A DNA stretch of 64,000 nt from Methylobacterium sp. WSM2598 (GCF_000379105.1 NZ_KB900609.1:5282438-5346437); one strand, 5' to 3'; shown: positions 39,450-49,002, counted from the stretch's first letter. A program made the numbers and translations. The notes: a model not told the origin generated them from the letters alone.

Positions 39450-42400
39450 GCGCGGCCCGGATCTTCACCATCCCGCCCGGCGCGCCGTTCCTGGCGACCC
39501 TCGCCGACGCGCTCCTCGACGGCACGCTCGTCGGCCCGGTCGCGCAGGGGCCGCTCGGCCTCGCCGCCGTCACGCTCTTCCTGCCGACCCGGCGCGCCAC
39601 CCGGGCGCTCGCCGCGGAACTCGCCGCGCGCTGCGGGCCGGCGGTGCTGCTGCCGCGGATGACGCCCCTCGGCGAGGCGGACGAGGCCGAGCTCGACCTC
39701 GCGGCGCTCGCCCCCGGCGAGTGCCCGGAGGCGGTTGCGCACCCGCCGATCCCTGCCCTGGAGCGGCGCCTGATCCTCGCCCGCCTCGTCCAGGCCTGGG
39801 CCGCCGGCATCGACCGCCGGCTCCTGCCGATGGGCGAGGAGGTGCCCTTCCGGGTGCCGTCCTCGCCGGCCGACGCGGTCGGCCTCGCGGCCGATCTCGA
39901 GGGGCTGATGGACGCGCTCACCGTCGAGGGCCTGCCCTGGGACGAGATCGGGCGCGCCGTCGAGGCGGAATACTCGCAGTACTTCTCGCTCACCCTCGAC
40001 TTCGTGCGCATCGCCGCCGAGCATTGGCCGGCGATCCTGGCCGAGCGGGGCGTCAGCGACCCGGTGGCGCGGGGCCGCGCCCTGGTGCTCGCCGAGGCCG
40101 CGCGCCTGCGCCGCGAGCGCCCGGCCGACCCGATCGTGGTGGCCGGCTCGACCGGCTCGATCCCCGCTACCGCCGCCCTGATCGGGGCCATCGCGGCGAT
40201 GCCGCGCGGGGCGGTGGTGCTGCCCGGCCTCGACCTCGCCCTCGACGAGGAGGGCTGGGCGGCGATCGAGACCGGGGAGGCGGTCGCGCACGGCCACCCG
40301 CAGGCGATCCTGCACCGGCTCCTGCGCGGCCTCGACTGCCCCCGCGCCGCGGTGCGGCCCCTCGGCGCGCCGGGACCGGCCGCGCGGGCCCGGGCCGAAC
40401 TCCTGTCGCAGGCCCTGCGCCCGGCCGAGACCACGGATGCCTGGGCGGATCTGGATCCCGGGGCGCGCGAGGCGCTCGCCCGCGCGGGCGGCGCCGGGCT
40501 CGCGCTCGTCGAGGCGGCGGACGAGCGCGAGGAGGCGCTCGCCATCGCGGTGGCCCTGCGCGAGGCGCTGGAGCGGCCGGATTGCCGCGCCGCCCTGATC
40601 ACCCCGGACCGCGGCCTCGCCCGCCGGGTCGCGGCGGAGCTCGGGCGCTGGGAGATCGTGGCGGAGGACACGGCCGGGCAGCCGCTGGCGCTGAGCCTCG
40701 CCGGGCGCCTCGCGCGGCTCGCCACCGACGTCGCCGCCCTCGACGCCAAGCCCGAGCGGGTGCTGGCGCTCCTCGCCCATCCGCTGGTGCGGCTCGGCCT
40801 GGCCCGGCCCGCGCTGGAGCGGGCCGCCGCCGCCCTGGAGATCGGGGTGCTGCGCGGTCCCGCTCCCGCCAAGGGCTTCGCCGGCCTCGCCGAGGCGCTC
40901 CGGGTCGCGCGCGGCGGCGAGCGCCCGCACGCCCCCCGGCCGGTGCGGCGGCTGACCCAGGCCGATTGGGAGGCGGCGGCCGACCTCGTCGCCCGGCTCG
41001 ACCGCGCTTTCCGGGATTTCGCCCCCCGAGATTTCGCCCCCGACCAGGAGGAGGGCGTCCGCGACCTCGTCGCCCTGGCGCAGGCCCATCGCGAGACCTG
41101 CGACCTCCTGCTCGACGGGCCCGACGCGCCGCAGGACGAGCCCTCGGTCGCGGTGCTCGACGGGCTCTTCGACGATCTCGCCCTCGCGCAGGCGGGCATG
41201 CTGGAGGGCCGGTTCTCGGATTACCCGGCCTTCTTCACCGCGCTCGCCCGCGAGCGGGTGGTGAGCGCGCGGGCGGAGCGCCCGCATCCGCGGCTGCGCA
41301 TCCTCGGCCTCCTGGAGGCGCGGCTGCTGCGGGTCGACCGCGTGGTCCTGGGCGGCCTCGACGAGGGCGTCTGGCCGCCCAAGGCCGAGACGGACGCCTT
41401 CCTGAACCGGCCGATGCGCGCGGCTGTGGGCCTCTCCTCGCCGGAGCGCCGCCTCGGCCAGACCGCCCACGACCTCGTGCAGGCGCTCGGCTGCCCGGAC
41501 GCGGTGATCACCCGCGCCCACAAGCGCGAGGGCTCGCCGACCGTGCCGTCGCGCTTCCTGCAGCGGCTGCGCGCCTTCATGGGGGAGGCGGCGTGGTCCG
41601 GCTGCCTCGCGGCGGGCGGGCGGCTGCGGGCGCTGGCGGCGTCCCTCGACCGGGGCACCGAGCCGCTGCCGCCCCGCCCGGCGCGCCCGGCCCCGAGGCC
41701 GGACCCCGCCCTGTTCCCGCGCGCGCTCAGCGTCACCGAGGTCGAGACCCTGGTGCGCGACCCCTACGGGATCTTCGCGCGGCACGTGCTGGGCCTCGAC
41801 CCGCTGGAGCCGGTGGCGGTGCAGCCGAGCGCCAGCGACCGGGGCACGATCGTGCACGACGTGCTGGGCGGCTTCGCGCAGCGCTTCCCCGAGGCGCTGC
41901 CCGCGGATCCGCGCCTGCCCCTCTACGACCTCGCGGTCAACGCCTTCGCGCCGATCGCCGATGCCTATCCGGAACTCTACGCGGAGTGGTGGCCGCGCTT
42001 CGAGCGCATGGCGGCCTCCTTCCTCGCCTGGGAGGTGGAGCGGCGGCCGGGCCTCAGGCGGGTCCATGCCGAGATCTCGGGCCGCTGGCGGATCCCGATC
42101 GGCCCCGCCGAGGACTTCACCCTGCGCGCCCGGGCCGATCGGATCGAGGCGCGCCGGGACGGCGGCCACGTCATCGTCGACTTCAAGACCGGCCAGCCGC
42201 CGAGCGCCAGGGAGGTCTTCGCCGGCTTCGCGCCGCAGCTCACCCTGGAGGCCGCGATGCTGCGGGCGGGCGGCTTCCGCGATCTCGGCCCGGGAACCGG
42301 CGCGCCGGAGCTGCTCTACGTGCGGGCGAGCGGCGGCAAGGTGCCCCTCGACCCGGTGCCGCTCAAGCCGCCGCGGGGCGAGGCCCGCTCGGTCGAGGAG

Positions 42401-42568
42401 CTGATCGACGAGCATGCGCGCCGCTTCCAGGGCCTCGTCGCCCGCTTCCTGCGGGGCGAGGCGGCCTACCTGTCGCGGCCCTACCCGAAATACGCCCGCG
42501 CCTTCTCGCCCTACGACCACCTCGCGCGGGTGAAGGAATGGTCGCTGGTGGAGGGGGAGGGGGCGTAG
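39446..42568 (+). CDS. addB: Double-strand break repair protein AddB
   Basis: A 1040-residue subunit of the AddAB helicase-nuclease that processes DNA ends for RecA. The N-terminal half is an inactivated helicase fold (LFLPTRRATRALAAEL; VVAGSTGSIPAT). The C-terminal ~300 residues hold a PD-(D/E)XK nuclease domain with RARADRIEARRDGGHVIVDF and KTGQPPS. LRILGLLEARLLRVDRVVLG and GLDEGVWPP are typical AddB blocks. GTG 39446 overlaps the murU stop, so it is probably co-transcribed with the tsaE/amgK-murU genes. addA lies 977 bp further downstream, separated by an antisense cytochrome b561 gene and repeats. Confidence 0.93.
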   Translation: MSAARIFTIPPGAPFLATLADALLDGTLVGPVAQGPLGLAAVTLFLPTRRATRALAAELAARCGPAVLLPRMTPLGEADEAELDLAALAPGECPEAVAHPPIPALERRLILARLVQAWAAGIDRRLLPMGEEVPFRVPSSPADAVGLAADLEGLMDALTVEGLPWDEIGRAVEAEYSQYFSLTLDFVRIAAEHWPAILAERGVSDPVARGRALVLAEAARLRRERPADPIVVAGSTGSIPATAALIGAIAAMPRGAVVLPGLDLALDEEGWAAIETGEAVAHGHPQAILHRLLRGLDCPRAAVRPLGAPGPAARARAELLSQALRPAETTDAWADLDPGAREALARAGGAGLALVEAADEREEALAIAVALREALERPDCRAALITPDRGLARRVAAELGRWEIVAEDTAGQPLALSLAGRLARLATDVAALDAKPERVLALLAHPLVRLGLARPALERAAAALEIGVLRGPAPAKGFAGLAEALRVARGGERPHAPRPVRRLTQADWEAAADLVARLDRAFRDFAPRDFAPDQEEGVRDLVALAQAHRETCDLLLDGPDAPQDEPSVAVLDGLFDDLALAQAGMLEGRFSDYPAFFTALARERVVSARAERPHPRLRILGLLEARLLRVDRVVLGGLDEGVWPPKAETDAFLNRPMRAAVGLSSPERRLGQTAHDLVQALGCPDAVITRAHKREGSPTVPSRFLQRLRAFMGEAAWSGCLAAGGRLRALAASLDRGTEPLPPRPARPAPRPDPALFPRALSVTEVETLVRDPYGIFARHVLGLDPLEPVAVQPSASDRGTIVHDVLGGFAQRFPEALPADPRLPLYDLAVNAFAPIADAYPELYAEWWPRFERMAASFLAWEVERRPGLRRVHAEISGRWRIPIGPAEDFTLRARADRIEARRDGGHVIVDFKTGQPPSAREVFAGFAPQLTLEAAMLRAGGFRDLGPGTGAPELLYVRASGGKVPLDPVPLKPPRGEARSVEELIDEHARRFQGLVARFLRGEAAYLSRPYPKYARAFSPYDHLARVKEWSLVEGEGA

Positions 42569-42579
42569 CCGCGCCCCCC

Positions 42580-42621
42580 CGGACCGGGGCCCGCCCCGGC
42601 CGGACCGGGGCCCGCCCCGGC
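42580..42621. repeat. 21-bp perfect tandem duplication between convergent addB and cytochrome b561
   Basis: Two units of CGGACCGGGGCCCGCCCCGGC, each containing a GGGGC...GCCCC hairpin. It probably acts as a bidirectional stop for the two convergent genes. Confidence 0.6.
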
Positions 42622-42632
42622 CGCGGGGCGCC

Positions 42633-43181
42633 TCACGAGGCCCGCCACATCCGCCCCAGCACCCCGTCCTGGCGCACGTAGTGGTGGAAGAGCCCGGCGG
42701 CGGCGTGCAGCCCCGCCACGGCCATCACCGCGTTGGCCGCCCATTCGTGCAGCGCGTTGATCGGGCGGCGCAGGGCCTGGTCGCCGACCTGCGGCAGCGG
42801 GATCGCGCCGAACAGGACGAAGCCGCGCACCAGCGCGTCGGCGAGGCCGAGCCCCACCACCGCGATCAGGAGCAGGTAGAGTCCCGTATGGGTCGCGCGG
42901 GCGAGGAGGCGCAGGGGCCCGTCCTCCGCCGAGGGCAGCGCCCGGCCCGGGCCGATCCGCCAGACCACCCGGGTCGCCAGCGTCGCCATCAGGGCGAAGC
43001 CGAGTAGGACGTGAAGCGACCACAGCCCGCCCCGCAGCGGGCCGCGCGGCCACCAATCGTTGGTCTGGCCGAGGATCCAGAGCAGGGCCACCAGCAGCGC
43101 GGTCAGCCAGTGCAGGACGATCGTCGTCGTGTCGTAGCGGACCAGCACCTCCTCGGGCGCCACGGTCGCGGAATGGGCCAT
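42633..43181 (-). CDS. Cytochrome b561-type di-heme membrane protein
   Basis: A 182-residue inner-membrane protein with four helices and heme-ligand histidines in TIVLHWLTALLVALLW, WSLHVLLGFALMAT, TGLYLLLIAVVGLG (preceded by THTG) and LHEWAANAVMAVAGLHAAAG. Proteins of the YodB/CybB type pass electrons from quinol and may serve as periplasmic electron donors. ATG 43181 is chosen over ATG 43193 because the sequence between them (GGAGGTGGCG) is its Shine-Dalgarno. The gene is antisense between addB and addA, an unusual place. Electron acceptor unknown. Confidence 0.85.
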   Translation of the reverse strand: MAHSATVAPEEVLVRYDTTTIVLHWLTALLVALLWILGQTNDWWPRGPLRGGLWSLHVLLGFALMATLATRVVWRIGPGRALPSAEDGPLRLLARATHTGLYLLLIAVVGLGLADALVRGFVLFGAIPLPQVGDQALRRPINALHEWAANAVMAVAGLHAAAGLFHHYVRQDGVLGRMWRAS

Positions 43182-43389
43182 CGCCACCTCCATCGCGTTC
43201 GCGCTGCTTATATTGGAATGATTCTAATTTTCAACGATGCACCGCGCCGCCTCGGCGCGGCCCGTGCGGCGGCATTGCCTGTGCATAAGCGCTGCCGCTT
43301 CCCGCTTCCTTGATCCCGCGCAAGCCCCCGGCAGGCATGAAAGGCCAAGCTCCCGGCAGGCATGAAGGGCCAGCTGGCGGGCGGCCGAG

Positions 43390-43524
43390 GGGGCCTGAGC
43401 GGAATGGCATCGGGCAATCCTGCTCAGCCTCTTGGTTTCGCATGATGTGTCGCTGACGCGGTCCTCCGGTTCGCCGCCGAGCCGGTGACCCCTTCGGCAC
43501 CGGCCGGTCGCGGCCGGCGGAATG
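43390..43524 (+). repeat. Repeat family C/D composite upstream of addA
   Basis: C (GCGGAATGGCATCGGGCAAT, GTTTCGCATGATG) followed by D (CGCTGACGCGGTCC, GCCGCCGAGCCGGTGACC, CCTTCGGCACCGGCCGGTC). It ends 21 bp before the chosen addA start. The gap 43182-43545 otherwise contains short direct repeats (GGCAGGCATGAA at 43331 and 43353). Confidence 0.78.
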
Positions 43525-43545
43525 ACGCTGAGAGGCGGGGACGCG

Positions 43546-46500
43546 ATGGGGATCGAGGGATTCGTGGTCGATGCGGTCACGCAGACCGCGCAGCGCCGCG
43601 CCGCGGATCCGCGCGCCTCCGCCTGGGTGTCGGCCAATGCGGGGGCCGGCAAGACCAAGGTGCTCACCGACCGGGTCGTGCGGCTCCTGCTGCACGGGGC
43701 GCCGCCGGCCAAGATCCTCTGCCTCACCTTCACCAAGGCGGCGGCCGCCAACATGGCGATCCGCGTCTTCGAGCGGCTCGGGCGCTGGGTGACCCTGCCG
43801 GAGGAGGCGTTGCGCGCCGAACTCACCGCCCTCGAGGGCGAGCGGCCCGACCCCGCGACCCTGCGCCGGGCGCGGCGCCTCTTCGCCCGCGCGGTCGAGA
43901 CGCCGGGCGGCCTCAAGATCGAGACGCTGCACGCGCTCTGCGAGCGCCTCCTCCACCTCGTCCCGTTCGAGGCGAATGTGCCGGCCCGCTTCGTCGTCCT
44001 CGACGAGGCCCAGACCCGCGAGGCGGTGGACCGCACGATCGACAACGTGCTGGCGGATGCGGTGGACGGCACCCGTCCGGACCTCGCCCAGGCCCTCGCC
44101 CGGGTCGCGCCCGAGGCGGCGGGCGAGGCCCTGCGCCGGGCGATCGGCGAGGCGGTGCGCGCCCGCGCCGTCCTCCTCCACCCGCAGGGCCTGCCGGCGC
44201 GCCTGGAGCGCCTGCGCGAGGCGCTCGGCCTCGCCCCGGACGAGGCGGTCGGGACGATCGAGGCGCGGATGCGGGAGGGCGCCCCCGCCGACTGGGCCGG
44301 GCTCGCCGCTCAGCTCCGCACCGGCAAGGCCACGGACGAGAAGCGGGCCGACGCGCTCGCGCGCGCCGCGGCGGCGGAGGAGCCGCAGGACCTGCCGCTC
44401 TACCTCGCGGTGTTCTTCAAGGACGAGGGGGAGGGCGACCCCTACGCCCCGGCGAGCCTCGGCACCAAGGCGGTGCCGGAGGCGGTGAGGCGGATGCTCC
44501 TCGACGAGCAGGCCCGGCTCGGGCGCCTGCGCGAGCGGCTGAAGGCCGCCCGCGCGCAGGAGCGCACCGCCGCCCTGTTCACCCTCGCGGCCGAGATCCA
44601 CCGGCGGGTCGAGGCCCAGAAGGCCCGCCTCGGCGCCCTCGACTTCGACGACCTGATACACAAGACCCTCGACCTGCTGACCCGGGTCGATTCGGCCTGG
44701 GTGCTCTACAAGCTCGACCGCGGCGTCGACCACGTGCTGATCGACGAGGCGCAGGACACCAATCCCGAACAGTGGGAGATCCTGCGCCGGATCACCGAGG
44801 ATTTCTGCGCCGGCGAGGGCGCGCGCCGCGGCCCCCTGCCGCGCACCCGCTTCGCCGTGGGCGACCCGAAGCAGTCGATCTACAGCTTCCAGGGGGCGGC
44901 GCCCGAGGAGTTCGAGACGACCCGGCAGGCGTGGCGCCGGGCCGCGCGCGGGGCCGGGCTCGCCTTCGAGGATGTCGGGCTCACGCTCTCCTTCCGCTCG
45001 GCCAAGGGCGTGCTGCGCGGGGTCGACGCCACCTTCGCCCTCGCCGCGCATTACCGCGGCCTGTCCTTCGGCGACGGGGCGATCGGCACCGTGCACGAGA
45101 CGGTGCGGGTCGGCGCGCCCGGGCAGGTGGAATTGTGGCCGACCGAGGAGCCCTGCGAGGAGCCGGAGCCCGACGCCTGGGTCCAGCCGGTCGACGCCGT
45201 CGAGGCCGGGGCGCCGGCCCTGGTGGTGGCGCGGCGGGTCGCCCGCGCGGTGCGGCACTGGACGCGGGAGGGCGACGAGCACGGCCGGATCTGGCGACCG
45301 GGCGAGATCCTGATCCTGGTCCGCAAGCGCTCGGCAGCCTTCGAGGGGGTGATCCGGGCGCTCAAGGCCGAGGACGTGCCGGTGGCCGGCCAGGACCGGC
45401 TCGACATCGCGGCCCACATCGCCGTCATGGACCTCGTCGCGGCCGGCCGCGCGGCGCTCCTGCCCGACGACGACCTGACGCTGGCCTGCGCCCTCAAGAC
45501 TCCCCTGGTCGGCCTCACGGATGACGACCTCGTGCGGCTCGCGGCCCGGCGCGCGCCCGAGGAATCCCTCGCCGCGGCGCTGGCGCGGCACGCGGGCGCG
45601 GGGGACCCGGCGGCGTTGCGGGGCGCGGCGGCGCTCGCCACCTGGCGGCGCCTCGCGCAGGAGAGCGGCCCCTTCGGCTTCTACGCGGACCTGCTCGGGC
45701 CCCTGGGCGGGCGGGCGCGCCTCGTCGCCCGGCTGGGGGGCGAGGCCGGGGACGCCATCGACGTCTTCCTCACCGCGGCGGCCCAGGCCGAGCAGGGGGC
45801 AGACGCGCCCTCCCTCACGGGTTTCCTCTCGCGCTACGCCCCGAGCGGCGGGCGCGACGCGGGCGGGCACACGGTCAAGCGCGACCTCGAATCGGCCCGC
45901 GACGAGGTGCGGGTGATGACCGTGCACGGCGCCAAGGGCCTGGAGGCGGGCCTCGTCGTGCTGATCGACGGCTGCGAGCCCCTCGGCCGCAACGACCCGC
46001 CGCTCCTGCCCGTCCCGGTCCGCGGCGCGGGCGGCGTCGCCGACGGGACGGTGCCGGTCTGGTCGCCCTCCAAGGGACATGATTGCCCGGCGGGCGCGGC
46101 GGCCCGCGAGGCCCTGCACGAGCGGGCGCGCCAGGAGCACAACCGCCTGCTCTACGTGGCGATGACCCGGGCCAAGGACCGCCTCGTCATCGCCCCCTAT
46201 CGCGGCCGCGACCGGGAGACCCCGGAATCCTGGTGCGAGATGGTCCGACGCGGCCTCGTGGCGGCCTTCGGCGGCGTCGAGCGGGCCGAGATGCCCTACG
46301 GGCCGGCCGAGACGTGGCGGCACGGGGCCGCGCTGCCGGCCGCCCCGGCCACGGCGGTGCCGCCGGCGCCGCCCGGGGAGCGGCCGGACTGGCTCTTCCG
46401 CCCGGTCGCGCCCGAGGCCGAGCCGCTTCCGCCGCTGCGCCCGTCCGGCCTCGGCGCCGCCGACGAGCCGCGCCGGTCGCAGCCGCGCTCCGGCGACCCG

Positions 46501-47019
46501 GCGACGCGCCGCCGCGGCGTGCTGATCCACGCCCTGCTGGAGCACCTGCCGGCCCTGGCGCCGGAGCGGCGCGCGGCGGCCGCGCGCGCCTTCGTGGCGG
46601 CCCGCGCGCCGGGCCTGCCGGCGGCGGAGCGCGAGGCGCTCGCGACTTCGGTCCTGCGCCTCCTCGCCGATCCCGACCTCTCGGTGCTGTTCGGCCCCCT
46701 GGCCCGGGCCGAGGTGGCGCTCGCCGGGAAGGTGAGCCTGGGCGGCGCGGAATGGCCGGTTCACGGCCGGATCGACCGGCTCGCCGTGACCGAGGAGGCG
46801 GTCTGGCTCTGCGACTTCAAGACCGGCCGCCCGCCCGCCGAGGGCGCCCCGGTCCCGGGCGGGATGGCCGCGCAGGTGGCGCTCTACGCGGCTTTGCTCG
46901 CCCGGATCCATCCGGACCGCGCCGTGATCCCGCTCCTCGTCTGGACGGCCGGTCCGGTGATCCGGCGCCTGAGCGGGGCCGAGTGCGCGGCGGCGCTGGC
47001 GGCGCTTCGTCCCGCCTGA
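43546..47019 (+). CDS. addA: Double-strand break repair helicase AddA
   Basis: A 1157-residue UvrD-type helicase with a C-terminal nuclease. SF1 motifs are ASAWVSANAGAGKTKVLTDR (Walker A), LCLTFTKAAAANMA (Ia), VLIDEAQDTNPEQWEI (II), FAVGDPKQSIYSFQGA (III), VRVMTVHGAKGLEAGLVVLI (V) and NRLLYVAMTRAKDRL (VI). The PD-(D/E)XK nuclease is at the end (HGRIDRLAVTEEAVWLCDFK). It loads and drives AddAB along duplex DNA. ATG 43546 is preferred to ATG 43522, which lies in the last bases of a repeat. Normally it follows addB directly; here 977 bp with an antisense gene intervene. Confidence 0.94.
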   Translation: MGIEGFVVDAVTQTAQRRAADPRASAWVSANAGAGKTKVLTDRVVRLLLHGAPPAKILCLTFTKAAAANMAIRVFERLGRWVTLPEEALRAELTALEGERPDPATLRRARRLFARAVETPGGLKIETLHALCERLLHLVPFEANVPARFVVLDEAQTREAVDRTIDNVLADAVDGTRPDLAQALARVAPEAAGEALRRAIGEAVRARAVLLHPQGLPARLERLREALGLAPDEAVGTIEARMREGAPADWAGLAAQLRTGKATDEKRADALARAAAAEEPQDLPLYLAVFFKDEGEGDPYAPASLGTKAVPEAVRRMLLDEQARLGRLRERLKAARAQERTAALFTLAAEIHRRVEAQKARLGALDFDDLIHKTLDLLTRVDSAWVLYKLDRGVDHVLIDEAQDTNPEQWEILRRITEDFCAGEGARRGPLPRTRFAVGDPKQSIYSFQGAAPEEFETTRQAWRRAARGAGLAFEDVGLTLSFRSAKGVLRGVDATFALAAHYRGLSFGDGAIGTVHETVRVGAPGQVELWPTEEPCEEPEPDAWVQPVDAVEAGAPALVVARRVARAVRHWTREGDEHGRIWRPGEILILVRKRSAAFEGVIRALKAEDVPVAGQDRLDIAAHIAVMDLVAAGRAALLPDDDLTLACALKTPLVGLTDDDLVRLAARRAPEESLAAALARHAGAGDPAALRGAAALATWRRLAQESGPFGFYADLLGPLGGRARLVARLGGEAGDAIDVFLTAAAQAEQGADAPSLTGFLSRYAPSGGRDAGGHTVKRDLESARDEVRVMTVHGAKGLEAGLVVLIDGCEPLGRNDPPLLPVPVRGAGGVADGTVPVWSPSKGHDCPAGAAAREALHERARQEHNRLLYVAMTRAKDRLVIAPYRGRDRETPESWCEMVRRGLVAAFGGVERAEMPYGPAETWRHGAALPAAPATAVPPAPPGERPDWLFRPVAPEAEPLPPLRPSGLGAADEPRRSQPRSGDPATRRRGVLIHALLEHLPALAPERRAAAARAFVAARAPGLPAAEREALATSVLRLLADPDLSVLFGPLARAEVALAGKVSLGGAEWPVHGRIDRLAVTEEAVWLCDFKTGRPPAEGAPVPGGMAAQVALYAALLARIHPDRAVIPLLVWTAGPVIRRLSGAECAAALAALRPA

Positions 47020-47053
47020 GACGGCGGGCCGCGGCCCGCCCTGCGGGCGGGAT

Positions 47054-47205
47054 CATCCGCCGTCCGACGGAGTGCGTCGCCATCTCCCATTTCGGCCATG
47101 CGGATCTCGGCGTCGCTCAGGCGCCGCGCAGGCTTGGGATCCGGGATCCGCTTCGATCAAGCGCATCCCGGATCAGGCGCTGTCCGGACGTGATCGTCCG
47201 GACGG
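47054..47205 (+). repeat. Repeat family A, copy A4
   Basis: CGCCATCTCCCATTTCGGCC, ATGCGGATCTCGGCGTCGCTC, AGGCGCCGCGCAGGCTTGG, then the GGATCCGCTTCGATCAAGCG stem and a second stem (GTCCGGACG / CGTCCGGAC). It lies between convergent addA and the 115-residue protein. Confidence 0.82.
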
Positions 47206-47209
47206 CGGA

Positions 47210-47557
47210 TCAGACGCGAAACAGCGTGCGCAGGTTCTGCGGCGCCGTGTTGCCGATCGGCAGGCGCTCGCTGGACAGGGCGTCCCGCACCCGCGCGGCC
47301 GTGAGCGCCGCCTCCCGCGCGTCGAGACCGGCCGCCGCGACCGTCCCGAGCGGGGAAGTCGTCGCCTCGGTCAGGCGCGGCGGATCGGCCTCGCGGGCCT
47401 CGGCGACATCGAGTCCGGACGGGATCGTCCAGTATTCGGACGAGGCGGGCCCCCGGATCTCCACGGGAGAATCTGCGGCATGACCCCGCCGCGCGGGCGC
47501 GTCGGTCGCGGCGATGTCGCGGATCACGCTGAAAGGACGAATGGTCTGAAGGCCCAT
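47210..47557 (-). CDS. Hypothetical protein, 115 residues
   Basis: A small soluble protein of unknown function. No signal peptide or membrane helix. The N-terminus (MGLQTIRPFSVIRDIAATDA) and especially the C-terminus (SSERLPIGNTAPQNLRTLFR) look like conserved motif-type sequence, whereas the middle is Ala/Pro-rich. GAGGCGACATCCAGC precedes ATG 47557. It is divergent from the Trm112-like gene across 368 bp. The call as a real gene rests on coding character and isolation, so it is only moderately sure. Confidence 0.5.
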   Translation of the reverse strand: MGLQTIRPFSVIRDIAATDAPARRGHAADSPVEIRGPASSEYWTIPSGLDVAEAREADPPRLTEATTSPLGTVAAAGLDAREAALTAARVRDALSSERLPIGNTAPQNLRTLFRV

Positions 47558-47925
47558 GCTGGATGTCGCCTCGGAAAGACGGAGGGCAGCGGCGGCGACC
47601 CTCCGTGATGAATCTTCCCTAAGGAGAGCGTCCGCTTATCATGCCCCCAAACAATGCTGCAATGCAAGGGCCGGATGAAGGCGGCCGCGCTCATCCGCAG
47701 GTATTCTCGCGTGGATTCCGACGAGGAAGGCGGACTCGGCCCGTGTCGGGCGAGGGTCCCGCGCCAATGCTCGGGCCATGCTCGGAAGATGCGGAGCGGC
47801 GGGGCGGGGGCCGCGCCGGGTCCCGCGCCGCCGGGAGCCCGCGGCGGATCTCTCGGCGGACGAAGCGGTGGCCTGCCCGCTCGACTCCGCTTAGGAGTGC
47901 GCGACGAGCCTCAGAGGATCCCGCC
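47558..47925. other. Divergent intergenic region with a hairpin
   Basis: 368 bp without a supported gene. It contains an 8-bp inverted repeat ACGGAGGG (47579-47586) / CCCTCCGT (47599-47606) and an AT-richer stretch CTTATCATGCCCCCAAACAA (47634-47653) that may hold a promoter. The rest is GC-rich with no visible motif. Confidence 0.5.
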
Positions 47926-48126
47926 ATGGCCGATACGCCCTCCGTCGAACCGACCCGCATCGACCCGAAGCTGCTGGAATTGCTGGTCTGCCCGCTCACC
48001 AAGGGCCGGCTCGAATACGATTCCGCCCGCCAGGAGCTGATCAGCCGCTCGGCCAAGCTCGCCTACCCGATCCGCGACGGGATCCCGATCATGCTGCCCG
48101 AGGAGGCCCGCCCGCTCGCCGAGTGA
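47926..48126 (+). CDS. Trm112 family protein
   Basis: A 66-residue protein of the Trm112/YcaR family: DPKLLELLVCPLTKGRLEYD, then LISRSAKLAYPIRDGIPIML. In eukaryotes and archaea Trm112 activates methyltransferases; bacterial homologues are short zinc-ribbon-like proteins of unclear role. Only one Cys remains here (VCPLTKG), so the zinc site is incomplete, as in many bacterial members. ATG 47926 follows AGAGGATC. Monocistronic; the decayed AraC gene lies downstream on the other strand. Confidence 0.85.
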   Translation: MADTPSVEPTRIDPKLLELLVCPLTKGRLEYDSARQELISRSAKLAYPIRDGIPIMLPEEARPLAE

Positions 48127-48205
48127 GTCCGGGCCGCGCATCTGGCGATCCCGGCCCTCCCTGCCGGCGCGGGCGCCGCGTGCCTCGCGCCGGGGCGGCG
48201 GATGG

Positions 48206-48861
48206 TCATCCCCGTCGGCGATAGCGGCCCGGCGTGCAGCCCATCCGGCGTCGGAATTGCGTGCGGAAGGCCGCCTCGGACGCGGAGCCGAGCGCGGCCG
48301 CGATGGCGGCGAGGCTCTGGCTCGTCCGCCGCAGGCGGTCGGCCGCGAGGGCCATGCGCCAGCCCGCCAGGTAGGCGAGGGGCGGCTGGCCGACCGTGCG
48401 GCGGAAAGCGGTCGGCGAAGCTCGACCGCGACATGCGGGCGACCGCAGCGAGGTCCGCCACCGTCCAGCGCCGTCCGGGCGCGGCGTGCATCGCCCCGAT
48501 CGCCCGGGCGAGCTGCGGGTCGGCCAGCGCCCGCAGCCATCCGGTCCGGCTTTCGGGCTCGCCGGTCCGGCTCCCGGGCTCGGCGGCGAGGAAGAGGCGC
48601 AGCACCTGGACCAGCATGACCTGCGCGAGCCGGTCGGCCATGAGCGCGCCGCCCGGCCGGGGCCGTTGCAGTTCGTCCGCGAACAGCTCCAGCGCCCAGC
48701 GCAGCACCGCCGCCTGGGCGGTGGCCTCGCGCACGTGCAGCAGGGCCGGCAGGTCGCGGAGCAGCATCCCGGCGGGTTCTCCCGCGAAGGCGAAGCGGTC
48801 GCCGCGGGAGGCCGAGCGGCTCTGGGCGCTCTCGGCCGAACTGACCAGGGTGGACCTGCCC
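48206..48861 (-). pseudogene. Decayed AraC-family regulator (N-terminus missing, frameshift in HTH)
   Basis: Coding from ~48860 down reads the second half of a cupin-type AraC sensor (FAGEPAGMLLRDLPALLHVR, ALELFADELQRP), then the first HTH (VADLAAVARMSRSSFADRF). At an A3 run (48405-48407) one extra base shifts the frame. The remainder (RTVGQPPLAYLAGWRM, QSLAAIAAALGSASEAAFRT, RRRMGCTPGRYRR) continues in the next frame to 48206. Upstream, the sequence runs straight into repeat copy A5, so the first ~130 residues of the cupin are absent. A 21-bp tandem duplication (48541-48582) adds further distortion. A single-base sequencing error cannot explain the missing N-terminus. Confidence 0.75.
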
Positions 48862-48990
48862 TGATCCGGGATCCGCTTGATCGAAGCGGGTCCCGGATCA
48901 CAAGCCCGCGCGGCGCCCGAGCGCGGCGCCCGAGCGCGGCGCCCGCATGGCCGAAATCGGAGATGGCGAAGCCATCAACCGGATGTCGGA
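48862..48990 (-). repeat. Repeat family A, copy A5
   Basis: A 16-bp stem (GATCCGGGATCCGCTT / AAGC GGGTCCCGGATC) at 48863-48899, three short GCGGCGCCCGAGC units, then CATGGCCGAAATCGGAGATG and GCGAAGCCATCAACCGGATG. It abuts the truncated end of the AraC pseudogene. Confidence 0.82.
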
Positions 48991-49002
48991 TGACATCATC
49001 CC

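Noticed and set aside
39245..46911. Very long minus-strand open frames opposite addB and addA
   Set aside because: Antisense shadows caused by high GC; no family-like motifs, while AddB and AddA motifs are complete on the plus strand.
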